64,000 bases of DNA from Actinokineospora diospyrosa (GCF_024171925.1 NZ_JAMTCO010000006.1:248001-312000), one strand, 5' to 3'. Positions 31,635-54,650 are shown, counted from the stretch's first letter. The notes: generated from the sequence alone by a model not told the origin. Numbers and translations are program-made.

Positions 31635-33359
31635 GTGAGTACGGCGGAGGGTGACGCGGGACCGCTGTGGGTCGGGTTGCTCGGACCGGTCGAGGCGCGC
31701 CGCGGTGGTGTCGCGCTGCCGCTCGGGTCGGCGGGCAGGCAGGCGGTGTTCGCGATCCTGGCCATGGGCGCGGGCCAGGTCGTCCCCCGCGCCCGGTTGG
31801 TTGACGGGTTGTGGGAGCGCCCGCCCGCCAGTGCCGCGCGGATCATCCAGACCTACGTCGGCGACCTGCGCCGGGTGCTGGAGCCAGACCGCGCCAGGTG
31901 GACCTCCGGGCAGGTGCTGCGCACGACCGACACCGGCTACCTGCTGGACCTGCCCGAGAACGGTTCGGACGTGCGCGCCCTCGATCACCTCCGGGCCCGC
32001 ACCGCCACAGACCTCGCCGCCGTGGACGCGGCCTTGGCGTTGTGGCGCGGTGAGCCGCTTTCCGGGGTGACCGGCCCGTTCGCCGACGGCCAGCGGACCC
32101 GGCTCACCGAGGTCCGGCTGACTCTGCTGGAGCGCCGGGCGCGGCTGCTGGTCGACGCGGGTCGGGCCGGTGACGCCGCGGCCGAGTTGACCGTGCTCGC
32201 CGCCGAGCACCCCGACCGCGACAGCCTGCGGCTCCTGCTGATGACCGCGCTCGCCGCCAGCGGTCGCCCGGCGCGGGCCATCGAGGTGTTCCACGAGGGC
32301 GGCCGACCCGGGCCGGGCCTGCGGGCACTGCACGAGCGCATCCTCACCGGCACCCAGCCCGGCCGCGTCGCCAGCGGGTTCGTGGGCCGCTCCGCCGAGG
32401 TGGCGGCGGTGCGCGCGGTCGCGGCGAGACCCGCTGGTCTGCTCTGGATCGAGGGGCCCATGGGCGCGGGGAAGTCGGCGTTGCTGCGGGAGGCGCTCTC
32501 CGGCACCGGGGCCGCCTGCTGCGAGATCTCGGAGCGCACGGGCGAGATGACCGAACCACCGGATGCGGACGTCGTCGTGATCGACGACCTGCACTGGGCC
32601 GGGGACCGGGCCATCCGCCGGTGCTCGCGGTTGCTGGGCGAGGGGCGCGCGCTGGTCGTGGCGACCCGGCCGCGCGCCGATCTCGCCGCCCTGCGCGACC
32701 GGGCCGCCCGGGTGATCACGCTGGGGCCGCTCGCGGACGCCGACCTCGCCGCCATGGCCACCGCCGACCTCGCCCGCGTGGTGGTCCGCGAGTCCGGCGG
32801 CAATCCCGGCTTCGCCGCCGCGCTGGTCGCCGCCGCCGGGGATGTGGACCGGGTCGCGCACGCCAGGGTCGGGGTCCTGCCCGCCGCGCTGCTGGACCCG
32901 CTGCGCCGGGTCGCGCTCTTGGGGGCGGACCGCACGCGCCGGGAGGTCATGGCGGCGCACCCGGGTACGGCCTGGCTGGCGGACGCGGTGGCTGCGGGTG
33001 TCTTGCGGGAGTCGGGCGGGCACGTGGACTTCGCCCAGCCTGCGGTGCGCCGGGTCTTGGTGGAGGGCATGCCCCGGGCGGTGCGGGTCGTGCTGCACCG
33101 GGAACTGGCCAGGGACCTCGCCGCCGCTGCCGCCCCCGCCGACCTGGTCGGCACCCACCTGCTCGACGGGGCGACGCCCCCGCACGGCTGGGCCCGCGAC
33201 TGGCTCGTGGACAACCTCGACGCGCTCGCCCCCGCGCTCGCCGTGCGGCTGCTGCGCCACGCGATCGCCCAGGACGACCTCCCCGCGGCGACGCGCACGG
33301 AGTTCACCGCCACCCTCGTCCGCCTGCTCCTCGTGGGCGGCGCGAGAGTGCCGACCTGA
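31635..33359 (+). CDS. SARP/BTAD-type regulator with ATPase domain
   Basis: A 574-residue protein from a GTG at 31635 without a strong ribosome site; an in-frame GTG at 31614 is an alternative. The N-terminal OmpR-type winged helix (WVGLLGPVEARRGG; ARLVDGLWERPPASAARIIQ) is followed by a bacterial transcriptional activator domain (about 100-240, ALWRGEPLSGVTGPFADGQR). An NTPase domain comes next, with Walker A GPMGAGKSALL and Walker B VVVIDDLHWAGD. The C-terminal part lacks a LuxR helix-turn-helix and TPRs are not obvious, so it is shorter than AfsR-type proteins. Such regulators switch on antibiotic clusters, and the nearby PKS/NRPS genes are a possible target. It shares its layout and direction with the next gene. 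Confidence 0.85.
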   Translation: MSTAEGDAGPLWVGLLGPVEARRGGVALPLGSAGRQAVFAILAMGAGQVVPRARLVDGLWERPPASAARIIQTYVGDLRRVLEPDRARWTSGQVLRTTDTGYLLDLPENGSDVRALDHLRARTATDLAAVDAALALWRGEPLSGVTGPFADGQRTRLTEVRLTLLERRARLLVDAGRAGDAAAELTVLAAEHPDRDSLRLLLMTALAASGRPARAIEVFHEGGRPGPGLRALHERILTGTQPGRVASGFVGRSAEVAAVRAVAARPAGLLWIEGPMGAGKSALLREALSGTGAACCEISERTGEMTEPPDADVVVIDDLHWAGDRAIRRCSRLLGEGRALVVATRPRADLAALRDRAARVITLGPLADADLAAMATADLARVVVRESGGNPGFAAALVAAAGDVDRVAHARVGVLPAALLDPLRRVALLGADRTRREVMAAHPGTAWLADAVAAGVLRESGGHVDFAQPAVRRVLVEGMPRAVRVVLHRELARDLAAAAAPADLVGTHLLDGATPPHGWARDWLVDNLDALAPALAVRLLRHAIAQDDLPAATRTEFTATLVRLLLVGGARVPT

Positions 33360-33461
33360 GCGATCAATTACTTCTGGCGGGCTAACTACTCGCCGCCGAA
33401 CGGGGGATGAACCGGGCGTGAACCTCCCGCCGACCCCATCCGTGACGGGAGGGTGGAACCG

Positions 33462-36400
33462 ATGGGAGTCGTGGCGGCCGACGGGGAGCCGGTCCGGGTG
33501 CGCGTGCTCGGGCCGATGCGGGCGTGGCGCGGTGGCACCGAACTCGCGCTGGGTCCGGCCAGGCAGCGCGCCGTGCTCGGCGTGCTCGCGGCGCGGGCCG
33601 GGATCGCCGTGCCGACAACGGACCTGGTCGACGGGGTGTGGGGCGAGCACCCACCGGCCAGCGCCCGCGGCAGCCTGCACACCTACGTGTCCGGACTGCG
33701 CCGCGCGCTGGGTCCGGCGCGGACCCTGCTCGAGTCGACCACCGCCGGGTACCGCCTGCACTTGGACCCGGCCGCGGTCGACGCCACCGCGTTCGACCTC
33801 GCCCGCACGGCTGCGGCGCGCCAGGGCGAGGACGGTGACTGGCGCGGGGCCCGCGGGCGCCTCGACGACGCGCTGGACCTGTGGCACGGGGACGCCTACG
33901 CCGGGGTCCCCGGGCCGTCCGCCGAGCTGGAGCGGCACCGGCTGGCCGAGTCCCGGGCCCGCGCCCAGCAGTTGCGCGTGCGCGCGGTCATGGAGCTCGG
34001 CGCGCACGCCGAGGCGGTCGCACAGCTGACCGAGCTGGTCGCCCGCGATCCCCGGCACGAGTGGTTGCGTGAGCACCTGATGCTCGCCCTGCACCGCGCG
34101 GACCGGCGCACCGAGGCGCTGGCCGTCTACGACGACACCCGCCGGGTGCTCGCCGAGGAACTCGGCATCGAACCCGGGCCGACCCTGCGGGTGCTGCGCG
34201 AGCGGATCGCCACGCGCGACCCCGCGCTGCGCCACCCCGCCGACCAGGCGCCCGACCGGCTGCTGGTCGTGCCCGCCACAGCGAAGCGCTCCGCGCTGCT
34301 CGGCCGGTCGGCCGAGGTGGCGACCCTGCGCGGGCTGGTCGAGGCGGCCGTGGCCGGGCGCGGCACCGCGGTGTGGGTGGAGGGCGAACCCGGCCTGGGC
34401 AAGTCCGCGCTGCTCGCCGCCGCCCTCGCCGACGTCGCCGACCTGGGCGGCCAGCTCGCCTGGGCCACCCCCGCCGACCAGCACGCGCCGCTGCAGGTGA
34501 TCCTGCGCTGCCTCGCCGTGCACCCCGGCTCGGCGGACCCGCGCCGGGCCGACCTCGCCGCCCAACTCACCCGCGACCCCGCCCACCACGGCTGGGGGCC
34601 AGCCGACCCGACCCCGGCCGCGGTCGACCGGCTGCTCGACCTGGTCGACCGGGTCTGCGCGACCGCGCCCCTGGTCCTGGTGGTCGACGACCTGCACCGC
34701 GCCGACCCGGCCAGCGTCCTGGTCTGGCACCGGCTCACCGCCGCCACCCGCCAGCTCCCGCTGCTGCTGGTCGCCGCGACCCGCCCCGCGCCGGGCAACC
34801 CCGAGGTCGGCCGGGCCCGCCGCGGCGTGCTCGCCAGGGGCGGGCACCTGCTCACCCTCGACCCGCTCGCCACGGCCGACGCGGAGGCGCTGCTCGGTGA
34901 GTTCGTCGGCGCCGGACCGGGACCCCGGCTGCGCGCGATGGCCGAGCGTGCCGCGGGCAATCCGCTGTACCTGCGGGAAATGGCGCACGCGTTGACCAGG
35001 ACCGGCGCGGTCGAGGTGAGCGGTGGGGTCGCCGAGGTCGCGCCGAGCACCGTCGCGCTCGCGCCCCGGTCGTTGCTGTCGGCGGTGCACCAGACCGTGG
35101 AGCTGCTCTCGCCGGACACCCGCGCGCTGCTGCGGTCGGCCGCGTTGCTCGGAGCTGAGTTCGGGGTGGAGGAGTTGGCCGAGGTCGCCGGGCTGACCGT
35201 CGCCGAGCTGGTCGCGCGGCTGGACGAGGCGGTGACGGCGTCGGTGGTCGTGGAGGCGGGGGATCGGCTCGCCTTCCGGCATTCCCTGCTGCGCCAAGCG
35301 GTGTACGAGAGCGTGTCGGTGGGGGAGCGGGCGCTCGCGCACCGCGCTGCGGCAGAGGCATTGACGCGGGTCGGCGCGTCGGTCGAGCGGGTCGCGGAGC
35401 AGTTGGCCGCTGGCCGGGTCCCGGCGGACCTGTGGGTGACCGGGTGGCTCGTCGCCCACCACGCCACGATCGTCAACCGGGCGCCGCTCGTCGCCGTCGC
35501 CGTGCTGGAGCGGGTGGTGGACACCGGCGCCCACGCGCCCGCGCTCGACGCCGCGCTCGCCCGCGCGCGGTTCCGGCTCGGCCGGGACCCGTCCCGCGCG
35601 GCCACCACCGCCCTGGCCTCGGGCCTCGATCCGGCGCAGGCGGCCGAGATGCGGCACCTGCTGGCCGCGGCGTGCCACCGCGCGGGCCACACCGCGGCGG
35701 CGATCACCCGGCTGCGAGCGGCATTGGCGGTCGCGGATGTGCCCGAGCTGTGGCGGGTCCGCCACCAGTCGCTGCTGGCCAACTTCGGCCGCGGTGACCT
35801 CGCCGACCTGGCGGCCGCCGAGCGGGCGGCGCTGGACGCGCACATCGAGGCGGACGCCCCGTACCCCAAGGCGCACGCCGCGCAGACGTTGTGGCTGGTG
35901 CACTCCATCCGCCGCGACCACGAGCGGGCGCTCACGTGGGTCGACCGGGCGATCGCCGAGGTGGGCCCGCACGCCGAACTGCTCTTCGACCTGCTGGACA
36001 ACCGGATGTTCACCCTGCAGAACCTCGACCGGCTCGACGAGGCCGAGGACTCGTTGCGCACGGCCAGGTCCGTCGCGGCGCGCAACAGCCTGCCCGCCGG
36101 GATGCAGGTGTCGGCCGCGGTGCACCACTACTGGACAGGCCGGTGGGACCAGGCGCTCGCCGAGTTGGAGACCGTCACCGAGGACGGCCCGGCGATCACC
36201 TTCTACGGCATGCGCGAACCCGGCTCAGCCGCCCTGCTCTTACACGGCGTCGCCGCCCTCATCGCGGGCCACCGCGGCGACCACGCCCAGGTCGCCGCCC
36301 ACCTCGACGCCGCGCGGGCACACCTGCCGAGCACCGACTCCGAACGGGAGAGCTGCGACTTCCACCTCGCCGCGAACGCCTTGGCCGCCGAACAACGCGG

Positions 36401-37061
36401 CGACCTGACCGAGGCCCTCCGCCACTTCGAGCCGGTCCTGCGCCCCGACTACGCCCGCCTCATGCTGCGCCACCAATGGCTGCCCCACGTCGCCCGGCTG
36501 GCCATGGCCGCGGGCTCCACGGAAGTCGCTGAGGCGGCGACCCGGTTGTGCGCGGAGGAGACCGCCAAGGAGGTCACCCCGGCCCGTGCCGCCGCTGCTT
36601 TGGCTCACTGCCAAACGATCCTGACCGGCGACCCGGCCCCCGCCCAGTCGGCCGCCTCCCACTACCGCGCTGTCGGCAGGCCCGTTGAGCTCGCCGCCGC
36701 ATTGGCCGATGCCACGATCGCTTTGGCCGCAACGGGTTCATCTGAGGCGGCCACAACCCGCGCCGAAGCCACCGCCTTGTTCACCGCGAACTCCGCCCAC
36801 TGGGACCTGCACCGCCTCGACAGCCGCATGCTGGACCTCGGCCATCCCCGCGACGCCACCCTGCCGCCTGCTACCGGCCCCGAAGCCTTGTCCCCCTTGG
36901 AGAAGCGCATCGCCGACCTGGTTGCCCGGGGGATGTCCAACCCGGACATCGGTCACACCCTGTCCCTGCCCCGCCGAACCATCCAGTCCCACGTGGCGAC
37001 CATCCTCACCAAACTCGGCTCCACCTCCCGCTCCGGCCTCACCTCCCTCGTCCAGCCGTGA
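33462..37061 (+). CDS. SARP-LAL hybrid regulator (winged helix + BTAD + ATPase + LuxR HTH)
   Basis: A 1199-residue protein; ATG at 33462 with GGGAGG nine bases upstream. The N-terminal winged helix (VRVLGPMRAWRGGTELALG; TDLVDGVWGEHPPASARGSL) and BTAD domain (to about residue 250) are followed by an NTPase with Walker A GEPGLGKSALL and Walker B LVLVVDDLHRADP. A long TPR-like helical region follows (about 600-1100). The end is a LuxR helix-turn-helix (LEKRIADLVARGMSNPDIGH, then RRTIQSHVATILTKLGSTSR). It thus has a DNA-binding domain at each end, as in PimR/PolY-type and LAL hybrids. Proteins of this type activate secondary-metabolite genes, and the downstream PKS/NRPS cluster is the plausible target. 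Confidence 0.9.
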   Translation: MGVVAADGEPVRVRVLGPMRAWRGGTELALGPARQRAVLGVLAARAGIAVPTTDLVDGVWGEHPPASARGSLHTYVSGLRRALGPARTLLESTTAGYRLHLDPAAVDATAFDLARTAAARQGEDGDWRGARGRLDDALDLWHGDAYAGVPGPSAELERHRLAESRARAQQLRVRAVMELGAHAEAVAQLTELVARDPRHEWLREHLMLALHRADRRTEALAVYDDTRRVLAEELGIEPGPTLRVLRERIATRDPALRHPADQAPDRLLVVPATAKRSALLGRSAEVATLRGLVEAAVAGRGTAVWVEGEPGLGKSALLAAALADVADLGGQLAWATPADQHAPLQVILRCLAVHPGSADPRRADLAAQLTRDPAHHGWGPADPTPAAVDRLLDLVDRVCATAPLVLVVDDLHRADPASVLVWHRLTAATRQLPLLLVAATRPAPGNPEVGRARRGVLARGGHLLTLDPLATADAEALLGEFVGAGPGPRLRAMAERAAGNPLYLREMAHALTRTGAVEVSGGVAEVAPSTVALAPRSLLSAVHQTVELLSPDTRALLRSAALLGAEFGVEELAEVAGLTVAELVARLDEAVTASVVVEAGDRLAFRHSLLRQAVYESVSVGERALAHRAAAEALTRVGASVERVAEQLAAGRVPADLWVTGWLVAHHATIVNRAPLVAVAVLERVVDTGAHAPALDAALARARFRLGRDPSRAATTALASGLDPAQAAEMRHLLAAACHRAGHTAAAITRLRAALAVADVPELWRVRHQSLLANFGRGDLADLAAAERAALDAHIEADAPYPKAHAAQTLWLVHSIRRDHERALTWVDRAIAEVGPHAELLFDLLDNRMFTLQNLDRLDEAEDSLRTARSVAARNSLPAGMQVSAAVHHYWTGRWDQALAELETVTEDGPAITFYGMREPGSAALLLHGVAALIAGHRGDHAQVAAHLDAARAHLPSTDSERESCDFHLAANALAAEQRGDLTEALRHFEPVLRPDYARLMLRHQWLPHVARLAMAAGSTEVAEAATRLCAEETAKEVTPARAAAALAHCQTILTGDPAPAQSAASHYRAVGRPVELAAALADATIALAATGSSEAATTRAEATALFTANSAHWDLHRLDSRMLDLGHPRDATLPPATGPEALSPLEKRIADLVARGMSNPDIGHTLSLPRRTIQSHVATILTKLGSTSRSGLTSLVQP

Positions 37062-37063
37062 CG

Positions 37064-37140
37064 GTGACATCGACGGCGACTGTGACAGTGCAGTGACAGT
37101 GGCGGTGATAGTGACAGTGACAGTGAGAGAGACAGTGACC
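37064..37140 (+). repeat. GTGACA-rich simple repeat after the SARP-LAL gene
   Basis: About eight interrupted copies of GTGACA/GTGACAGT occur between the regulator stop and the terminator hairpin. The unit is nearly a microsatellite, rare in such GC-rich intergenic DNA. No gene is supported in it. Confidence 0.65.
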
Positions 37141-37148
37141 GTCGGGGT

Positions 37149-37178
37149 GGGAGCGGGCACGCGAAAGTGCCCGCTCCC
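37149..37178. terminator. Bidirectional hairpin terminator
   Basis: A perfect 12-bp stem (37149-37160 with 37167-37178) closes a GCGAAA loop between the convergent SARP-LAL gene and the M6 protease gene, whose stop is five bases further on. Confidence 0.85.
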
Positions 37179-37183
37179 CAACC

Positions 37184-39289
37184 TCACCGGCTGACCACCA
37201 CGCACGTGGCGGTGGCGGTCGCGGCGGGGTTGCTCTCCGAGGTGGCGGTCAGGGTCACCTTCGTGATCGGGGACCCGCCGTCGCGCTTGACGTGCACCGG
37301 GACCTGGACCTGGCGGCCGAACTTGGCCGTGGCCAGGGCGTTGGGCAGCTGGACGGTCCAGCCACGACCGGAGGCCTTGGCGGACAACCGGTAGACGTCG
37401 TTGTCGAGGTAGGCGCTGACGTCCTCCGGGTGCTGGCCCGCGGGCTTGGTGCCCCGGCCGGTGTTGAGCAGCGGGAACTGGCAGGTCGCCACGCCGTGGC
37501 CGCCGGTGCGGCTGACGGTGGGCTCCAGGCGGACACCGCGGCGTTGCGGGCCCGCGCCGTCGAGGGAGCGGATGGCGACCGTGTACGACAGCACGCCCTT
37601 GTGGTCGCGCTTGACGTCGAGGACGTAGAAGTGCAGGCGGTTGGCCTGGTCCACGAACTCGTACTCGCTGCCGGAGTTGGTGCCCGCGTGGAACAGCGCG
37701 TCCGACAGCTGACGGTAGTCACCGATCGTGATGGGGACCTTGGTGCCGTCGGGCTTGACGTAGTCGGTCATCCCGATGTCCTGCGGGTTGGCGTCGACCA
37801 CCCACGCGAACGGGGCGCGGTCCTCGTTCTTCGTCTTGGCGAACAGCACGCCCGCGTCCGGGGTGAACGAGTCCGAGCCCATCCGGTCGACGACCTCGAC
37901 GGTGTAGTTCTCGTAGCCGCCGCCGTCGCAGTACGGGTTGGTGGTGATGTCGCACGCGGGGGTGTGGTCGCCGGTGCCGAAGGCGATGTTGACCCCGGAC
38001 AGCCCGTTGCGGCCCGCCTGCACCGCGCGGGCGGTCACCTGGGCGACGACCACGCCGGAGTCGGCCAGCGCCTCCCGGGAGAGCCGCAGCACGTTGCGCT
38101 CGTCGACGATCCCGAGCTTGATCTTGTTGCGCAGGATGTGCTGCGCGCCCATCGACGCGCCGCCGGTCGCCGGGATCACCCAGCGCGAGTGCGGCCCGCC
38201 CGGCCCGTTGAACGACCCGCGGGAGAGCATGTCCCAGATGCCGGAGTAGTCGCGCCGCGGCGGGCTGCCGAACGGGTTGTTGTAGTTGTCGCCGATGCCG
38301 AGCAGGTGGCTCAGCTCGTGGGCGTACACGCCCTGCCCGGAGCTCTCCGCCTGCGTGGACGACCCGCCGCCCGCGTTGGGCCACAGGGTGGAGCCCGACG
38401 CCCAGGAGGTCCAGTCCACGTAGCGGGTCTTCGACCAGTTCGGCAGCGCCTCGTCCGGCGGGCCGAACGCGTCGGTCACGTTCTCCTTGGCCGGGAACTT
38501 CATCGTCCCGAACTCCTGCCAGGTACTGGTCTCGTCCTGGCCCGCGGAGAGGAAGTAGACGAAGTCGAACCCGGCGGGCACCTGCGCGCCCACGTCGGCG
38601 ACCCACGCCGCCTTGCCGTCGGTGCGCAGGTCGCGGGTGCAGTTGTCCCCGGCCGGGCACCCGGTGCCCGCCTGGAACTCCATGCCGTACTCGTGGTCCT
38701 TGCCCGGCACCGTGTACGGGCCGAACGCCTTCAGGTCGACGCCGTAGCGCCCACCGGAGTTCTCCATCCAGTACTCGTGCACGGTGTGACCGCGGTTGAG
38801 CTTGCCCGGCTTGTTCAGGAAGTCTTGGTAGAACTGGCCGACCTGCTCGCGCGGTACGCCATTCGCCTCAGTGCTGGGGTTGCCGAACACCGTCGAATGC
38901 GCGGGCTGCGTCACGACGAACGGCTGGTTCGAGTAGTCCAACAGGACCAACGCGCCCTTGAACGTCCGCAGCGACCCCTTGGCCGCCGGGTCCGCCCAGG
39001 TGGTGCCGGGGACCTTGCGGTAGTCCCGCTCCCAGGTCATGTGGTCCGGGTTCACCCAGTTCTGCGGGTCGACCGGACCGGGGAACCCGCCCTGCGCCGC
39101 GACCCTGACCTCGTCCCGGCTCTGCTGCCAGGGCTGTTGCTGCGGCCAGTGGTCGTACTGCCACTGGTGCTCCGGTCCGGGCGGGGGCGCGGCCACCGCG
39201 CCCGTGCCCCCCGCGATCAGCGCGCCAACCGATAACAGCGCGGCGCCCAGAAGAACGGGGCCCCGTCGACGAACCCGCCTGAGGTACAT
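37184..39289 (-). CDS. Secreted M6 metalloprotease (immune inhibitor A-like)
   Basis: A 701-residue protein with a Sec signal peptide (LRRVRRRGPVLLGAALLSVG, then ALIAGGTGAVAAPPP). A propeptide-like region is followed by the peptidase domain with the zinc site HELSHLLGIGDNY (around residue 322) and a downstream acidic ligand region. The C-terminal 150 residues are beta-rich and end in an Ig-like segment (VPVHVKRDGGSPITKVTLTA, two Cys). M6 proteases degrade host or competitor proteins outside the cell. It is monocistronic and ends in the bidirectional terminator; length is normal for the family. Confidence 0.92.
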   Translation of the reverse strand: MYLRRVRRRGPVLLGAALLSVGALIAGGTGAVAAPPPGPEHQWQYDHWPQQQPWQQSRDEVRVAAQGGFPGPVDPQNWVNPDHMTWERDYRKVPGTTWADPAAKGSLRTFKGALVLLDYSNQPFVVTQPAHSTVFGNPSTEANGVPREQVGQFYQDFLNKPGKLNRGHTVHEYWMENSGGRYGVDLKAFGPYTVPGKDHEYGMEFQAGTGCPAGDNCTRDLRTDGKAAWVADVGAQVPAGFDFVYFLSAGQDETSTWQEFGTMKFPAKENVTDAFGPPDEALPNWSKTRYVDWTSWASGSTLWPNAGGGSSTQAESSGQGVYAHELSHLLGIGDNYNNPFGSPPRRDYSGIWDMLSRGSFNGPGGPHSRWVIPATGGASMGAQHILRNKIKLGIVDERNVLRLSREALADSGVVVAQVTARAVQAGRNGLSGVNIAFGTGDHTPACDITTNPYCDGGGYENYTVEVVDRMGSDSFTPDAGVLFAKTKNEDRAPFAWVVDANPQDIGMTDYVKPDGTKVPITIGDYRQLSDALFHAGTNSGSEYEFVDQANRLHFYVLDVKRDHKGVLSYTVAIRSLDGAGPQRRGVRLEPTVSRTGGHGVATCQFPLLNTGRGTKPAGQHPEDVSAYLDNDVYRLSAKASGRGWTVQLPNALATAKFGRQVQVPVHVKRDGGSPITKVTLTATSESNPAATATATCVVVSR

Positions 39290-39591
39290 GCAGCCTCCGA
39301 AGTGTCGGTCCGCTCATGCTAGCGGCCCCACCACCGGACGAAACCGTTGCCAGTTAACGGAAATCGTCGTGACTCCCGGTGATCGCCCAACTGGCCGCAC
39401 CGGCCGTCGTGGTACAGGTGGACCTCCGCGACCCGCGACCTGCAACCCACGACCCCGCGCCGCGACCGGGTGGTGGTGCTCGGCCCGAGCCCGCCATGGC
39501 CGTCTCGCGCCGATCACCCGATCCGGTCGACGTGGTGTGGCGCCGCTGCTGTGCCGGGGCGCGACCGCGGCGCGATTTGTAGTCTTCGGCC
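39290..39591. other. Divergent intergenic region, M6 protease / SUKH-like gene
   Basis: This 302-base gap must carry both promoters. GCTAGC near 39317 could provide a -10 on the protease side (TAGCAT on the minus strand), but no good -35 is in place. I see no gene, RNA or clear hairpin here. Confidence 0.4.
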
Positions 39592-40233
39592 ATGGACAGC
39601 AGCCTCGCTGAACTCGTCGATGTCGCCAGCCTCTCGCTGGCTGCCGAACGGCCGAACCACGAGATCGCGGCGTGGTTGGCTGACCGGGGGCGAATCGGTG
39701 TGGAATTGGCCGAGCTGCTCGGTCGCCGGAACGGGTTCTACGCCTTCGAGTCCGCGCTGCACGTGTTCGGGTTGGGGGCGGCGGAGTCGCCGGACCTGGA
39801 GCGGTGGAACGCGGGGGAGTGCTGGCGGGACGCCTACGCGGGTTCGGCGGAGGGGTACCTGTTCTTCGCCGAGGACGTGTTCGGGTTCCAGTACGCGGTG
39901 TCGGCGGACGGCGAGCGGGTCGTGCTGTTCGACCCGGAGACCGCGGGTGTGGAGCGGGTGGCCGACAGCCTTGGCGCGTGGGCGGCGGAGGTGTTGGCAG
40001 AGGCGGATTACCGCACCGGGCACCCGCTGGCCAGGGCCTGGCAGGAGCGCTTCGGGGCGTTGCCGCCGGGCTCCCGGCTGCTTCCCAAGATGCCCTTCGT
40101 CGCGGGCGGGAAGTACGAGGTGGACAACCTCTACCTGCTCGACGCGGTTGAGGGGATGCGCGTGCGTGGAAGCATCGCCGTGCAGATAAGGGATTTGCCG
40201 GAAGGCACGCCGATCAGGTTTGAGATCACCTAG
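39592..40233 (+). CDS. SUKH (SMI1/KNR4)-like protein
   Basis: A 213-residue cytoplasmic protein. The N-terminal half looks like the SUKH fold: AELLGRRNGFYAFESALHVF is the typical FGNGFxxFxxxL-type element, followed by GYLFFAEDVFGFQYAV, VVLFDPETAG and GAWAAEVLAE in the expected order. SUKH proteins often act as immunity proteins against nuclease or other polymorphic toxins, but many have unknown housekeeping roles. No toxin gene is adjacent: the neighbours are a secreted M6 protease and a discoidin-domain protein. The ATG has only a weak upstream site. A perfect hairpin follows the stop. Confidence 0.7.
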   Translation: MDSSLAELVDVASLSLAAERPNHEIAAWLADRGRIGVELAELLGRRNGFYAFESALHVFGLGAAESPDLERWNAGECWRDAYAGSAEGYLFFAEDVFGFQYAVSADGERVVLFDPETAGVERVADSLGAWAAEVLAEADYRTGHPLARAWQERFGALPPGSRLLPKMPFVAGGKYEVDNLYLLDAVEGMRVRGSIAVQIRDLPEGTPIRFEIT

Positions 40234-40238
40234 TTCGC

Positions 40239-40271
40239 CGGTGGTGGGGTGCTCAACGCACCCCACCACCG
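40239..40271. terminator. Bidirectional hairpin terminator
   Basis: A perfect 14-bp stem (40239-40252 with 40258-40271) with a 5-base loop lies between the convergent SUKH-like gene and the discoidin-domain gene. Confidence 0.88.
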
Positions 40272-40281
40272 AACGACGACT

Positions 40282-41013
40282 CTAGTAAGCGAATGCCTGG
40301 ATCTCGTTCACCCGGGCGATGGACGGGCTCGCGGTCGTGCCCACCTTGACCAGGATCCGGACGCCGCGGGTGGTGCGGGCGCCGAACCAGGATTTGACGA
40401 CCGTGTTGGTGTTGTTGTTGTAGGTGGCGACGGTGTCCCAGACCCGGCCGTTCTCGTTGAGCAGCTGGATGTCGAAGTCGCGGGTTTCCAGGCCGAGGGT
40501 GTTGTACACCACGACGTGGCTGACGCTGCGCAGGTCGGGCCAGGTGACCGAGACCCACTCGATGTTGTCGAGGCCGCGGTTGGCGCTGACCCAGGCGTAC
40601 TGGCAGTTGGCCGCGGTGCCCACGTTGCCGTCGTTGACCTTGCCCGGCAGGTAGTAGTTGGTGAGGTTCGACGACGACCTCGCCACGCCGGAGAGGGCGA
40701 AGTTCTCGCCCGGCTGCGGCGGCCGGGGGCTGCTCGGCGCGGACGGCATGGTGTTGCTGGTCGGCACGGTCTGCGTGGGGGTGGCCAGGTAGGTCGTGCC
40801 GGACGGCGGGCTCGAGGGCGGGCCCTGGTAGCAGGGGTCCCAGGTGCCGGTGGTCGACGGCGGCGAGCTGGGCGGGAACGTGGTCAGCAGGACGTCCGAG
40901 GAGCCCTCCGCCCGCGGGCCCGCGGACGCGACCGGGACCAGGACCCCGATCAGGGCGATGCTCGCCAGCGCCAGGGCGGCTGGGAGGACGTGCGTGCGTG
41001 CGAGGAGGCGCAC
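40282..41013 (-). CDS. Secreted F5/8 type C (discoidin) domain protein
   Basis: A 243-residue protein with a signal peptide (LARTHVLPAALALASIALIG, then VLVPVASAGP). A Pro/Ser/Thr-rich linker follows (about 40-100), then a C-terminal discoidin domain (about 105-243: ENFALSGVARSSSNLTNYYL, KVNDGNVGT, EWVSVTWPDLRSVSHVVVYN, RGVRILVKVG). Such domains bind sugars or phospholipids. No catalytic domain is attached, so it is a stand-alone binding protein or lectin. Upstream, a minus-strand TAGCCT (41070-41075) with TTTTCG at 17-bp spacing is a weak promoter candidate, and a 7-bp hairpin (41050-41069) lies in the presumed leader. Confidence 0.85.
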   Translation of the reverse strand: MRLLARTHVLPAALALASIALIGVLVPVASAGPRAEGSSDVLLTTFPPSSPPSTTGTWDPCYQGPPSSPPSGTTYLATPTQTVPTSNTMPSAPSSPRPPQPGENFALSGVARSSSNLTNYYLPGKVNDGNVGTAANCQYAWVSANRGLDNIEWVSVTWPDLRSVSHVVVYNTLGLETRDFDIQLLNENGRVWDTVATYNNNTNTVVKSWFGARTTRGVRILVKVGTTASPSIARVNEIQAFAY

Positions 41014-41176
41014 CGGTGGTTCCTCTCGAATCAGGGTGAGGAGGTGAAACGCGGTGGGACGGCACCGCGAGGCTACCTAAAACGATCACACCCGAAAAGG
41101 ATTCACGCGGGAAACAATGCGCCATCCATAAACACGACCATCGAGATGACCGAGGCGATCCGCCAATTCCGGTGAA

Positions 41177-54649
<13,473 letters not shown>

Positions 54650-54650
54650 G

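Noticed and set aside
31449-36128. A 1559-codon open frame antisense to the two SARP-type regulator genes
   Set aside because: It is Arg/Gly/Pro-rich without domain signals. It is the expected mirror of high-GC codon use on the plus strand, where both genes have clear domains.
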